A DNA stretch of 64,000 nucleotides from Aliiroseovarius marinus (GTDB taxonomy: Bacteria; Pseudomonadota; Alphaproteobacteria; Rhodobacterales; Rhodobacteraceae): the NCBI RefSeq assembly GCF_004360145.1, contig NZ_SAIT01000011.1, forward strand, positions 124,001-188,000, in the 5' to 3' direction. Below the pieces are notes generated by a model. That model saw only the letters and a list, made by a program, of their open reading frames with translations, was not told the origin of the DNA and ran no database searches. Within the stretch, counting starts at the first letter, position 1. Each line of letters starts with the position of its first letter. Shown here piece after piece: positions 9,066-18,135 of the stretch. The position numbers and the translations under genes are program-made.

Positions 9066-10136
9066 GTGGCAGACAAGCCCCAGACACAGGACACCAAGCG
9101 GTTCCCGCTGAAAGGGACCGCACCTCTTGAGATGCTGGACGAGGCGTCCTCGCTTTCCATGGCCGAGGTAATCGGCCTTGCCCTGTCCTTCGTCTGGTTG
9201 GCGGCCTGCGCGATGTTCTTCATGGTGCTGGGCACCGGTCCGTCTGAGGGTGGCTTTGACCCGCTGCGGTTCGTGATGGTCGTCGTGGCGATCGCGATGC
9301 CTGTCGCGATGATCTGGGTGGCTGTCGCCGCGATGCGCTCGGCGCGGATTATGCGGCAGGAAAGCACGCGCCTGAAGGCAGCGATCGATGGGATGCGCAC
9401 CGCGTATCTGCAGCAGCAACAAAGCATTGGTGGCCCCGGTGCGCAGGTGTCGAAGGTCGAACAGAAGCTGGAAGAGATCGCCAAGGTTTCGCGCCGGACG
9501 GAAACGGCGCTGGCCACGTTTGTGTCGATTCGTCCCGGCATGCCCAGCCTGACCAACCCGCACCCCGACCCGGTAGCGCCTGCTATGGGTCCCGAGGAAG
9601 CGCCAAAAGATCCGGTGGATCAAACCAAGCTCGAGCTTGGCACCCCGGCCGAAGATATGATCCCGCCCCTGTCGATCGAGGATTTCATCCGCGCGATGCA
9701 TTTCCCCGAACACGCCCAAGATGCCGAGGGCTTCCGTGCCCTGCGCCGCGCCCTTGAAGATCGTCAGGTCGCGGGGCTGGTGCAGGCAGCACAGGACATT
9801 CTCACGCTGATGTCGCAGGACGGCATCTACATGGACGACCTGCGCCCGGACCGCGCCCGCCCCGAGGTGTGGCGCAAGTTTGCCGCTGGCGAACGCGGAA
9901 AAGAGATTGCCGCCTTGGGCGGGATCCGCGACCGCTCGTCCCTGGCCCTGACAGCTGGACGGATGCGCAAAGATCCGGTGTTCCGTGACACTGCCCACCA
10001 TTTCCTGCGCCGCTTCGACCAGACCTTCGCGCAATTCGAAAAGAACGCCTCGGACGCGGATCTGGCGGCAATGGCCGACACCCGCACCGCGCGGGCCTTC
10101 ATGCTGCTGGGGCGTGTGACCGGGACGTTCGACTAA
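9066..10136 (+). CDS. Membrane protein of unknown function downstream of greA
   Basis: This 356-residue protein starts with GTG 2 bp after greA. Two hydrophobic segments (about 32-52 and 67-90) are followed by a helical, partly coiled-coil stretch (QSIGGPGAQVSKVEQKLEEI). A proline-rich spacer comes next, and then a soluble C-terminal part from about residue 195 (PPLSIEDFIRAMHF) that is mostly helical. I do not recognise a named domain. The tight spacing to greA implies co-transcription. The layout suggests an inner-membrane anchor with a cytoplasmic helical domain. Confidence 0.8.
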   Translation: MADKPQTQDTKRFPLKGTAPLEMLDEASSLSMAEVIGLALSFVWLAACAMFFMVLGTGPSEGGFDPLRFVMVVVAIAMPVAMIWVAVAAMRSARIMRQESTRLKAAIDGMRTAYLQQQQSIGGPGAQVSKVEQKLEEIAKVSRRTETALATFVSIRPGMPSLTNPHPDPVAPAMGPEEAPKDPVDQTKLELGTPAEDMIPPLSIEDFIRAMHFPEHAQDAEGFRALRRALEDRQVAGLVQAAQDILTLMSQDGIYMDDLRPDRARPEVWRKFAAGERGKEIAALGGIRDRSSLALTAGRMRKDPVFRDTAHHFLRRFDQTFAQFEKNASDADLAAMADTRTARAFMLLGRVTGTFD

Positions 10137-10179
10137 ACCCTCCCGCCCGTGTGTCATGCCTGACGGCCGGTCCCCCGGT

Positions 10180-10221
10180 TGGGGATGAGCGGCGTCAGCC
10201 GCGAGGGGCAGCGCCCCTTTG
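10180..10221 (+). repeat. Partial copy of palindromic repeat family 1
   Basis: The core CGAGGGGCAGCGCCCCT at 10202-10218 matches the centre of the family 1 repeats at 48561 and 52319, while the flanks have diverged. It covers the last codons and stop of the RND permease gene, read on the opposite strand. Confidence 0.5.
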
Positions 10222-13200
10222 GCTGGCATAGGCCGCCGCCATACTGATTACCGCGATGGCTCCGCACATCATGACCGCCCGCAGGATTGCGCCATTGGTG
10301 GCGCCCCAGATTGCGACGGAGCCGACAAAGGCCAGCAGCATCGCACCTGCCGCCAGCCCGGTCACGCGCACTGCCGGTTTCGCCGCCGTACGTCCACGCC
10401 CGTGCCAAAGACGCCGCAACGTTCCCAGCATCTTGCCGATGTCGGTTTGAATAGCGATCAGCGACGGCACGATCAGCAGCACCAGAACCATCCCGAACCC
10501 AAGCCCATAGATCAGCGTGATCACCGTGGGTTTCAGGAACTGCGCCTGCCGCGAGGTCTCGTACAGTAGCGGCATTAGCCCCAGCACGGTGGTCAGGGTG
10601 GTCAGCATCACCGCGCGCAGGCGGTCGGCGGTGCCCTCGATGATCGCCGGAATGATCCCTCGTTCCTTCGCGTATTCGTCGATGGTGGTCACCAGCACGA
10701 TGGAATCGTTGATGATGATCCCTGTCATCCCGATCAGCCCCACGACCGAGAACATGGACAGCGGAACCCCCCATTGCACATGCCCGTAAATGGCCCCGAC
10801 CAGCCCAAATGGAATGATCGACATCACCACCAAAGGCCGCGTCCAGCTTGAGAAGATCCACGCGAGTGTCAGGAAGATCCCCAGCAGCACCAAGATCAGA
10901 CCGGTGCGGGCATCCGACAGGAAATCACGCTGCTGCTCGGCCAGCCCGCCGATTCGGTATTCGATCGAGTGAGTTTCGGCCAGTGCGGGCAGGATTTCGG
11001 TCTCAATCGTGCGTTGGATTTCTTCGGCGCGGGCCGCGTTGTCTTCGCTGATATCGCCCGAGACATTGACCATCCGAATGCCGTTCTCGCGCTGGACGGT
11101 GGCAAAGCCTTGCCGCGTCTGCACAGACACCAGATCGGCCAGGCTGACATAAGCGCCCGTCTGCGTGCGCAGCTGCATCCGTTCAAGGAAATCGGCGGAG
11201 CGTTCGCCGTCCGGAATTTCCACCCGGATTTCGGCCGAGCGCGTGCCGTCGGGATAGGTTGCGGCCTCGACCCCGTTCAGGCGATTGCGCAAGACGCGGC
11301 TGAGGTCATCAATGGTGAACCCCAGCGCTTTGCCCTGCGCGGTCAGGTCCAGAACCAACTCTTCCTTATCGTAGCTCAGGCTGTCTTCCAGCGCCGAGAC
11401 CTCGGGGTATTGGATCAACTGTGTTTTCAGGTCTTCAGCGGCGGCTTTCAGGGCCTCTGACGTTGCGCCAAACAGGTCGACATCAAGGCTGTCGCCGCCC
11501 GGTCCGAATCTGCCGCCGCGGAAGGATAGAACCTCAAGCAGCGGGTGGTTGACGATCTCGTCCTGCAGGGCCGAGATGAGCTCGAATGTGGAGTAGGGGC
11601 GCAGGTCGGCATCAATCAGCTCGACCACGATCGAGCCCAAAAGGTCGGCGTCTTTGTTGTCGACGCCCGACAGGCCGCGCCCGGCATTGCCGCCGATTTG
11701 CGCCAGTGCATGGGCGACGGGGTCAGCACCATATTCCGCCTCGAACTTGGCGGTGGTGGCCTCCACGGCGCGCTGCACATTGTCCAACATGGCACGGGTG
11801 TCAGCGCGGGTCGCACCTTCGGCCATCGCGAAGTTCGCGGTGATCGACGAACGCTCGGGTGCGCTGAAGAAGCGGAAGGTCAGGTCGCCGCGAATGAAGA
11901 TTGACGCTTGGCTGGCAAGAATCACGATGGTCGCCGCAATCACCGGATAGCGTGCCTTGATCACCAGCGCCATGAACGGACGGAACAGGTTATCCCGCAC
12001 CCAGCGGAAGCCTTTATTCACCTGCCGCGACGGCCAGTCGTACCAATGTTCCTTGGCGGTGTGGGTCAGCGCGTGCGCCATGTGGTGCGGCAGGATCAGG
12101 AAGCATTCGATCAGCGATGCCGCCAGCACCACGATCACGGTGAAGGGGATATCGGTAATGAGGTCTCCGAACCGCCCGCCAATCGAGGTCAGGCCGAAGA
12201 ACGCGATGATTGTGGTTAGGGTGGCGGAAAAGACCGGCGGGAACATGCGTCGCGCGGCGTTTTCGGCGGCGGTGAAGGGGCCTTCGCCCAACCGTCGCGC
12301 CCGGAAATCCGCGTGTTCGCCCACCACGATGGCGTCATCCACCACGATCCCCAACGTGATGATCAACGAGAAAAGCGAGATCATGTTAATCGTGATCCCA
12401 GACATATACATCAGGAAAACGGCAGTGGTCATGGCGACGGGAATGCCCGCCGCGACCCAGAACGCGGTGCGGGCGTTCAGGAACAGGAACAGCAGAAGCA
12501 GCACCAGCCCAAGCCCCTGCAGCCCGTTTTCGGTGAGCATTTTCAGGCGGGCGGAAATCAGAGCGGACCGCGTGCGCATCAGCTCGATCTCGACCCCTTC
12601 GGGCAGGGTTTCCAGCATCTCGGCGCGGATGTCCTCGACGATCTCTTGCAGCTCGATTGCGTCCCCTTGGGCGGATCGCGAGACGTTTAGCGCCATCGCC
12701 GGATCGTCGCCCACGAAATAAGAGCGGTTGCGGTTTACGCCCTCGACGCGCACGGTCGCAATGTCCCCGATGGTCAGGTTCGATCCGTCGGGATTGGCGC
12801 GCAGGACGAGTGCGGCGATGTCGTCGGGGGTCCGCTTTGGATCGCCCGTACGCACCCGCGCTGCGCCGGACGAGACGTTGCCCGCCGGGTTCGTACTGAC
12901 CGCACCTGCGATGACCTGAGCGATTTCGGCCATGGTCACATCGTTTTCGATCAACGAGAGTGAGGTCACTTCGATCACGGTTTGCGGCGCGGCAAAACCT
13001 CGGATCGAGGTGCGCGTCACGCCACGTTCAAAGAGGCGGATCACCATTTCGTCGGCAAAGCGCCCCAGCTGTTCAATCGCCACAGGGCCCGAGATCACCA
13101 CGTCTGTCACGCTGTCACGCCACGCGCCGCGCCGGACTTGGGGGGTGTCGGCGTCTTCGGGCAGATCGGTGATCTCGTCTACCGCAGTCTGGATGTCATC

Positions 13201-13527
13201 GGCGGCCTGATTGACGTTCCAGCCGGGCTCGAACTCCATTGTGATGTTGGCCCGCCCTTCGAAGGCGCGCGAGCTGACGCTAGAGACGCCATCCACGGCC
13301 AGAAGCGAAGGCTCCAGCACTTGAACGATTGCGGTGTCTACATCCTCGGCGCCTGCGCCCTGCCATGTGGTGTTGACCGAGACGGTCTCGACCACGACAT
13401 CGGGGAAGAACTGTGCCCGCATTTGCGGATAGCTGGCGATGCCAAGCGCCATCAGGATCACCAACAGCAGATTGGCGACCGTGGCGTGGCGGGTGAAATA
13501 GGACAGAATGCCGGTGGCAGGGGTCAT
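10195..13527 (-). CDS. RND-family efflux permease (AcrB/HAE1-like)
   Basis: This 1110-residue inner-membrane proton-driven exporter has the expected layout: a first membrane helix (about 15-35), a large periplasmic loop, a block of helices, a second periplasmic loop, and a final helix block. GIVVDDAIVVGEHADFRARR in the fourth-helix region carries the conserved aspartate pair used in proton relay. GIIINDSIVLVTTIDEYAKE is the matching motif in the second half. The start is 3 bp after the stop of the adaptor gene, so the two are one operon. No outer-membrane TolC-like gene is nearby. The C-terminal residues (QRGAAPRG) come from repeat-like sequence. The substrate is unknown. Confidence 0.93.
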   Translation of the reverse strand: MTPATGILSYFTRHATVANLLLVILMALGIASYPQMRAQFFPDVVVETVSVNTTWQGAGAEDVDTAIVQVLEPSLLAVDGVSSVSSRAFEGRANITMEFEPGWNVNQAADDIQTAVDEITDLPEDADTPQVRRGAWRDSVTDVVISGPVAIEQLGRFADEMVIRLFERGVTRTSIRGFAAPQTVIEVTSLSLIENDVTMAEIAQVIAGAVSTNPAGNVSSGAARVRTGDPKRTPDDIAALVLRANPDGSNLTIGDIATVRVEGVNRNRSYFVGDDPAMALNVSRSAQGDAIELQEIVEDIRAEMLETLPEGVEIELMRTRSALISARLKMLTENGLQGLGLVLLLLFLFLNARTAFWVAAGIPVAMTTAVFLMYMSGITINMISLFSLIITLGIVVDDAIVVGEHADFRARRLGEGPFTAAENAARRMFPPVFSATLTTIIAFFGLTSIGGRFGDLITDIPFTVIVVLAASLIECFLILPHHMAHALTHTAKEHWYDWPSRQVNKGFRWVRDNLFRPFMALVIKARYPVIAATIVILASQASIFIRGDLTFRFFSAPERSSITANFAMAEGATRADTRAMLDNVQRAVEATTAKFEAEYGADPVAHALAQIGGNAGRGLSGVDNKDADLLGSIVVELIDADLRPYSTFELISALQDEIVNHPLLEVLSFRGGRFGPGGDSLDVDLFGATSEALKAAAEDLKTQLIQYPEVSALEDSLSYDKEELVLDLTAQGKALGFTIDDLSRVLRNRLNGVEAATYPDGTRSAEIRVEIPDGERSADFLERMQLRTQTGAYVSLADLVSVQTRQGFATVQRENGIRMVNVSGDISEDNAARAEEIQRTIETEILPALAETHSIEYRIGGLAEQQRDFLSDARTGLILVLLGIFLTLAWIFSSWTRPLVVMSIIPFGLVGAIYGHVQWGVPLSMFSVVGLIGMTGIIINDSIVLVTTIDEYAKERGIIPAIIEGTADRLRAVMLTTLTTVLGLMPLLYETSRQAQFLKPTVITLIYGLGFGMVLVLLIVPSLIAIQTDIGKMLGTLRRLWHGRGRTAAKPAVRVTGLAAGAMLLAFVGSVAIWGATNGAILRAVMMCGAIAVISMAAAYASQRGAAPRG

Positions 13528-13530
13528 GAC

Positions 13531-14988
13531 TTAGTTCCCCATGCGCTTTTCAAGCCGCGCCAAAGTGTCGGCGGGCAATTCGCCCTCGTCCAACTGGCGT
13601 AGGATGCGATCGCGGGCGCTTTCCGGCATCCGCGTGTTGCTTTCCACGAAGCTTTTCAACAGCGCAATGCGGGCGGGGTCCAGCGCGACCATTTCGGGCT
13701 TGGCTTCCGGGGCCAGCTTGCCATCGCGCACGGGGCGCACACGAATGCCTTCGCCCAGAACCGGGCTGCGCTTGGTGATCGCCTCGCGCCCGTTCAGGCC
13801 TGAGGCGCGGACTAGAACGTCGTCACCTTGGCGACGCAGAAGAGTCACCTGCGCGCTTTCCAGCCGGTCACCTTCGCCCAAAATGAGGATATTGCCGGAC
13901 GCATCCAGAGCGGTTGCAGGCAGGCGTACCACTTGGTCCAGCGGCGGTTCGGACAGTTCGACCGTCACGAAATCCCCCGGGCGCAATCCCGGCGTGGCGT
14001 CCAGATTGGCAAAGAGCATCCGGCCCGTTTGCCCTTCACCCACATCGGCGTTTTCACGGTCGACGCGGCCGGTGGCGGTTAGGTCTACGCCGGTGGCTTC
14101 CAGCCGGACCGTGACCGGCAGATCCGCAAGCGCAGCGTTGTCTGCAAGCAATCGTGCATATTGCGCGGTCGAGACGCGGAAGCCGACCTCGAGCTTGTTG
14201 GGATCGACCAAGCGTGCCAGCTTTTCGTTCGGGGTGACCAGCCCGCCACGCAACACGGTCACGTCGGTCAATGTGCCTGCGAATGCGGCGCGAATTTCGG
14301 TTTCGTCCAGACGGCGCTGGGCCTCGTCACGGGCGATTTCGCGGCGCGACAGGGTGGCTTCGGCCGTGGCGACGCGGGCTTCGGCGGAGATCACGGACTG
14401 CCGTTTGCCCAGCACAGCTTGGGCGGCTGAGGAGGCCGCGAGCGCTGCGTTTTCCACCGCGGCTTCGGTTCCGACGCCGCGGGCAACGAGATCGTTCTGA
14501 CGCGCCAAAGCCGCGTCGCGCAGATCAGCCTGACGGCGGGCGTTGTCCAGATCATCGCGGGCCAGATCCAAGGCGGCGGTTGCATCACGCAGCTCGGCCT
14601 TGGCTTGGGTCAGGTCCGTCTCGGCCAAGTCCAGCGCGGCTTTGTAGTCGGTCGGGTCGATGCGCAGCAAAAGCGCGCCTTCCGCGACCTGCCCGCCGTT
14701 TACGAAGGCCTCGGACATTTCAACCACGGTGCCCGAGGCACGGGCGCGGATGTCCAGGCCTCGGCGTGTGGCGAGTTCCCCGAATGAGGACAGGATGGGG
14801 GTGATGGTCGTGGGCTCCAGCGTGACTACATTGGCCGAAAACACCCGCTCGCGCCCCGACGGGGCCGCGTTATCGCGATCCGCGCGGGCCTTGAAGGCCG
14901 ATTGCACCATCAGTCCGGCCATCGCCAAAAAGCCGATCGTGGCAGCCAGCAGGAAAAGCCCAATCAGGCTGCGTCCCAGAAATCGCAT
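13531..14988 (-). CDS. RND efflux periplasmic adaptor (membrane fusion protein)
   Basis: This 485-residue adaptor links the RND permease to an outer-membrane channel. An N-terminal membrane anchor (SLIGLFLLAATIGFLAMAGL) is followed by a lipoyl-type segment (RASGTVVEMSEAFVNGGQV). A long alpha-hairpin with alanine-rich heptads comes next (LAETDLTQAKAELRDATAAL), then the returning barrel (DVTVLRGGLVTPNEKLARLV). I place the start at the ATG at 14988, preceded by GGAGAG at five bases. The upstream in-frame ATG would add an uncharacteristic arginine-rich tail. A perfect inverted repeat at 15081-15096 upstream may be an operator. Confidence 0.92.
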   Translation of the reverse strand: MRFLGRSLIGLFLLAATIGFLAMAGLMVQSAFKARADRDNAAPSGRERVFSANVVTLEPTTITPILSSFGELATRRGLDIRARASGTVVEMSEAFVNGGQVAEGALLLRIDPTDYKAALDLAETDLTQAKAELRDATAALDLARDDLDNARRQADLRDAALARQNDLVARGVGTEAAVENAALAASSAAQAVLGKRQSVISAEARVATAEATLSRREIARDEAQRRLDETEIRAAFAGTLTDVTVLRGGLVTPNEKLARLVDPNKLEVGFRVSTAQYARLLADNAALADLPVTVRLEATGVDLTATGRVDRENADVGEGQTGRMLFANLDATPGLRPGDFVTVELSEPPLDQVVRLPATALDASGNILILGEGDRLESAQVTLLRRQGDDVLVRASGLNGREAITKRSPVLGEGIRVRPVRDGKLAPEAKPEMVALDPARIALLKSFVESNTRMPESARDRILRQLDEGELPADTLARLEKRMGN

Positions 14989-15080
14989 AAATCTCTCCGT
15001 CTCATCCGTTGCTATCCTGACGCGCGCCACAGGCCGGGGCAAGCGGCGTGTGGTCACAGGTTCGATAGCGTCGGCCCATA

Positions 15081-15096
15081 TGATCCATACGGATCA
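15081..15096. promoter_or_regulatory. Inverted repeat, candidate operator upstream of the RND operon
   Basis: TGATCC and GGATCA form a perfect 6-bp inverted repeat around ATAC. It lies about 93 bp before the adaptor start codon in the only non-coding gap of the operon, just after the moaB stop. The size and symmetry suit a dimeric repressor. No regulator gene is adjacent. Confidence 0.4.
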
Positions 15097-15110
15097 AACG
15101 GATGAGCGGA

Positions 15111-15659
15111 TTACTTCCGTCGCTTATGTTCGTCCAAACGCGGAAAAATTTCGACGAAGTTGCAGGGGTGGTGGCGATAGTCCAGCTGATGCACCAAAAT
15201 CTCGTCCCACGCGTCCTTGCACGCGCCGGGGCTGCCGGGCAGGGCGAAGAAATAAGTGCCGTTGGCGACGCCCCCCGTGGCGCGGCTTTGCACCGCCGAG
15301 GTGCCGATCTTTTTCATCGAGACGATGGTGAAGACCGTCGCGAAGGCTTCGATTTCCTTTTCATAGACATCGCGATGCGCCTCGACCGAGACATCGCGGC
15401 CCGTCAGACCGGTGCCGCCCGTGGAGATGACCACGTCAATTTCGGGGTCCAGTGACCATGCGCGCAATTGGTCTGCGATCTCACCCCGTTCGTCTCGGAT
15501 GATCTTGCGGTCGGCCAGCAGATGCCCGGCCCCCTCCAACCGTTTGACCAACGTATCGCCCGAGCGGTCCTCGTCCATCGAGCGGCTGTCCGAGACAGTC
15601 AGAACCGCGATGCGGGTGGGAATGAACTCGCGTTGGTTGTCGGCGGGGACTTTGGACAT
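15111..15659 (-). CDS. moaB: Molybdenum cofactor biosynthesis protein MoaB
   Basis: This MoaB/MogA-fold protein adenylylates molybdopterin or supports that step in Mo cofactor synthesis. The 182-residue sequence has the family's IAVLTVSDSRSMDEDRSGDT near the N-terminus, the binding loop ISTGGTGLTGRDVSVEA in the middle, and FFALPGSPGACKDAWDEIL near the end. I chose the ATG at 15659; a longer frame extends into the uracil-DNA glycosylase gene. It lies 23 bp downstream of that gene on the same strand and may be co-transcribed with it. Confidence 0.93.
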   Translation of the reverse strand: MSKVPADNQREFIPTRIAVLTVSDSRSMDEDRSGDTLVKRLEGAGHLLADRKIIRDERGEIADQLRAWSLDPEIDVVISTGGTGLTGRDVSVEAHRDVYEKEIEAFATVFTIVSMKKIGTSAVQSRATGGVANGTYFFALPGSPGACKDAWDEILVHQLDYRHHPCNFVEIFPRLDEHKRRK

Positions 15660-15682
15660 GGTGGGACCTGTGTTTTGGCGGG

Positions 15683-16498
15683 CTATGCGCCCTCGTTCAG
15701 TTTCGCTTGGATTTCCAGAAGGTCCGCCCATGCCTCGCGCTTGGCGGCGGGGTTGCGCAGCAGATAGGCGGGGTGGAACATCGGCATGATCGGCTTTCCC
15801 CACTGGCTGTCCCAGTGGCCGCGCAGGCGGGTGATGCCGCGCTTGCCGAGGACGGCCTGACAGGGGGTGTTGCCCATCAGCACGATCAGCTCGGGTGCGA
15901 CCAGTTGCACGTGGCGTTCGAGGAAGGGGACCATCATGGCCATTTCCTCGGGACTTGGGTCACGGTTTTGCGGCGGGCGCCACGGCATGACGTTGGTGAT
16001 GTAAACGGCGTCCTTGGACAAAGGCACGTCGCGCCCCATGCCAATGGCGGCGAACATCTTGTTCAGAAGCTGCCCGGCGCGGCCCACGAAGGGGCGGCCT
16101 TCGATATCCTCGTCCCGGCCCGGAGCCTCGCCGATGATCATCACGCGCGCGGCGGGGTTGCCGTCAGAGATCACCGTATTGCGTGCGCCCTTCTTCAATT
16201 CGCAGCCATCAAAAGCCTTCATCGCGGCCTTCAGCCCGTCCAAATCCTGCGCCCCTGCTGCGGCCTGTTTGGCCAGCGCGACATAGTCGATCTTGGGCTC
16301 AGCAGGCGGCGGTGTCGGAGCGGTCCGTTTGGGCAGCTCGACCGGTGCGGATGTTTGGGCTTTGGGGGCGGGTTTCGGCTCGGACGGGGCCAAGGCATAG
16401 CGATCCACCGGGGCGTCGGAAATTGCATCCACCGCGCCCAGCTCGATCTGCCATTCCAAAAGCGCTTTTGCGCTGTGCCAGTCTTGTGCCGATTCCAT
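15683..16498 (-). CDS. Family 4-like uracil-DNA glycosylase lacking Fe-S cysteines
   Basis: This 271-residue base-excision repair enzyme would remove uracil from DNA. The catalytic water-activating motif GEAPGRDED lies at 123-131, the fold's FVGRAGQLL at 137-145 and the DNA-intercalation motif HPAYLL at 242-247. Typical family 4 enzymes carry four cysteines for a [4Fe-4S] cluster. Here only Cys99 is at an expected site. The other three sites carry Phe96, Trp173 and Met189. A proline/alanine-rich linker (about 38-67) separates a short N-terminal helix from the domain. It precedes moaB. Confidence 0.88.
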   Translation of the reverse strand: MESAQDWHSAKALLEWQIELGAVDAISDAPVDRYALAPSEPKPAPKAQTSAPVELPKRTAPTPPPAEPKIDYVALAKQAAAGAQDLDGLKAAMKAFDGCELKKGARNTVISDGNPAARVMIIGEAPGRDEDIEGRPFVGRAGQLLNKMFAAIGMGRDVPLSKDAVYITNVMPWRPPQNRDPSPEEMAMMVPFLERHVQLVAPELIVLMGNTPCQAVLGKRGITRLRGHWDSQWGKPIMPMFHPAYLLRNPAAKREAWADLLEIQAKLNEGA

Positions 16499-16570
16499 GT
16501 GCGCAGCTTACGGGGGCCGCGAAGGAAGGTAAACGCACTCAAGGCGATAGGAATTACCCTCTCGCCTGCC

Positions 16571-16635
16571 GATAGGTAGGCAGCGCCCGACCCTCCCCCA
16601 TGGGAGGGCGCTTCACACCCACCCAGGCTCGGGCG
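16571..16635 (+). repeat. GC-rich palindromic repeat, family 2, copy E
   Basis: This copy carries CGCCCGACCCTCCCC, then an ATGGGAGGGCG arm forming a hairpin, then CACCCACCCAGGCTCGGGCG. A close relative lies at 59545-59610. It sits in the divergent gap between the uracil-DNA glycosylase gene and pyrB, about 100 bp upstream of the pyrB start. Confidence 0.7.
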
Positions 16636-16738
16636 CCGCCTGCGTTCAAGACGCAACGGTGCCGTCACATGCATACAAGGGATAGACGAACACGCGCCCC
16701 GCACATATAAGCGCGTGGAACACAGGACGGAGGCCCGT

Positions 16739-17701
16739 ATGACATTCCGCCAACGACATCTTCTTGGGATCGAACAGCTTCACCCGGAAGAGATCAAAAC
16801 CGTTCTCGATCTTGCCGACAGCTATGCCGAGATGAACCGCTCGTCCGTCAAGCATTCCGATGCTTTGGCCGGGCTGACCCAGATCAACATGTTCTTCGAG
16901 AACTCTACCCGCACGCAGGCCTCGTTCGAGATCGCCGGCAAGCGTCTGGGTGCGGATGTGATGAACATGGCGATGCAGGCGTCGTCCATTAAGAAGGGCG
17001 AGACGCTGATCGACACTGCGCTGACGCTGAACGCCATGCACCCGGATCTGCTGGTCGTGCGCCACCCGCATTCCGGCGCGGTGAACCTGCTGGCTGAGAA
17101 GGTGAATTGCGCCGTCTTGAATGCTGGCGACGGCAAACACGAACACCCCACGCAGGCGCTTTTGGATGCGCTGACCATCCGACGCGAGAAGGGGCGGCTT
17201 CATCGCCTAACCGTCGCGATCTGTGGCGACATCGCACACAGCCGCGTCGCCCGCTCGAACCTGATCCTGTTGGGCAAGATGGAAAACCGCGTGCGCCTTG
17301 TCGGCCCGCCGACCCTGATGCCCAGCCAGATCGACCAATTCGGGGTCGAGGTCTATGACGACATGGAAGAAGGTCTGAAAGACGCTGACGTCGTCATGAT
17401 GCTGCGCCTTCAACGCGAGCGTATGGATGGCGGCTTTATCCCCTCGGAACGCGAATACTATCACCGTTACGGTCTGGATGCCGAAAAGCTGGCCCACGCC
17501 AAGGACGACGCCATCGTCATGCACCCCGGCCCGATGAACCGCGGGGTCGAGATCGACGGCACCATTGCCGACGACATCAACCGATCCGTCATTCAGGAAC
17601 AGGTGGAAATGGGCGTCGCCGTCCGCATGGCCGCGATGGACCTACTTGCGCGCAACCTGAAAGCGGAACGCGAAAACCGGACCGAGGGTGTCTATGTCTG
17701 A
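16739..17701 (+). CDS. pyrB: Aspartate carbamoyltransferase catalytic subunit
   Basis: This enzyme joins carbamoyl phosphate and aspartate, the committed step of pyrimidine synthesis. The 320-residue protein has the carbamoyl phosphate loop [19 protein letters not shown] near residue 55 and [11 protein letters not shown] near 265, as in ATCases. I chose the ATG at 16739 because GGAGG stands five bases before it; an upstream ATG adds eight residues without a ribosome site. The downstream bPH-like gene overlaps its end by 8 bases, and pyrC' follows, so this is an operon. There is no pyrI regulatory subunit gene here. Confidence 0.96.
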   Translation: MTFRQRHLLGIEQLHPEEIKTVLDLADSYAEMNRSSVKHSDALAGLTQINMFFENSTRTQASFEIAGKRLGADVMNMAMQASSIKKGETLIDTALTLNAMHPDLLVVRHPHSGAVNLLAEKVNCAVLNAGDGKHEHPTQALLDALTIRREKGRLHRLTVAICGDIAHSRVARSNLILLGKMENRVRLVGPPTLMPSQIDQFGVEVYDDMEEGLKDADVVMMLRLQRERMDGGFIPSEREYYHRYGLDAEKLAHAKDDAIVMHPGPMNRGVEIDGTIADDINRSVIQEQVEMGVAVRMAAMDLLARNLKAERENRTEGVYV

Positions 17702-18125
17702 AATGTCTGAACGCGCACTTGATCTGGAACCCGGCGAAAAGCTGATCGAGAGCTTCTCGGGCAACACGAAAACCTATGTGAAAGAGCACGTGATGTTGGC
17801 TGCGCTGGGCGCGGTTGTGATCTCGGGCGCGTTGATGGCGATGGGTAATCCCCACGCCTGGACGGGTGTCGTCGGATCGGTCGCCGCCATCGGGGTGCGC
17901 GGGCTGTATGTCGCCAAGGAACAGCTGGGTTTCACATGGCACCTGACCAACCGTCGCCTGATCGGCCCGGATGGGCGCACCATCTTGTTGACCTCAATCG
18001 ACAAGGTGAACGTGATTTTCACCGCCGCGCAGATGGTGACCCTGACGGGCGACAAATACATGCTGAAATATCAGGCCGACGCCAAGGCCACCCAAGCCGC
18101 GATTGATCGTGCGCGAGGCGCGTAA
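17694..18125 (+). CDS. Bacterial PH-like-domain membrane protein between pyrB and pyrC'
   Basis: This 143-residue protein overlaps the end of pyrB by 8 bases. Two hydrophobic segments (about 38-52 and 58-75) are followed by a beta-rich domain containing [15 protein letters not shown] and [20 protein letters not shown]. The pattern 'x-L-T-N-x-R-L' followed by basic and hydrophobic strands is typical of bacterial PH domains (bPH_2/YdbT-like). The function is unknown. Its place inside the pyrimidine operon suggests co-regulation. Nothing in it points to nucleotide chemistry. Confidence 0.75.
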   Translation: MSEMSERALDLEPGEKLIESFSGNTKTYVKEHVMLAALGAVVISGALMAMGNPHAWTGVVGSVAAIGVRGLYVAKEQLGFTWHLTNRRLIGPDGRTILLTSIDKVNVIFTAAQMVTLTGDKYMLKYQADAKATQAAIDRARGA

Positions 18126-18135
18126 GGAGACTGAC

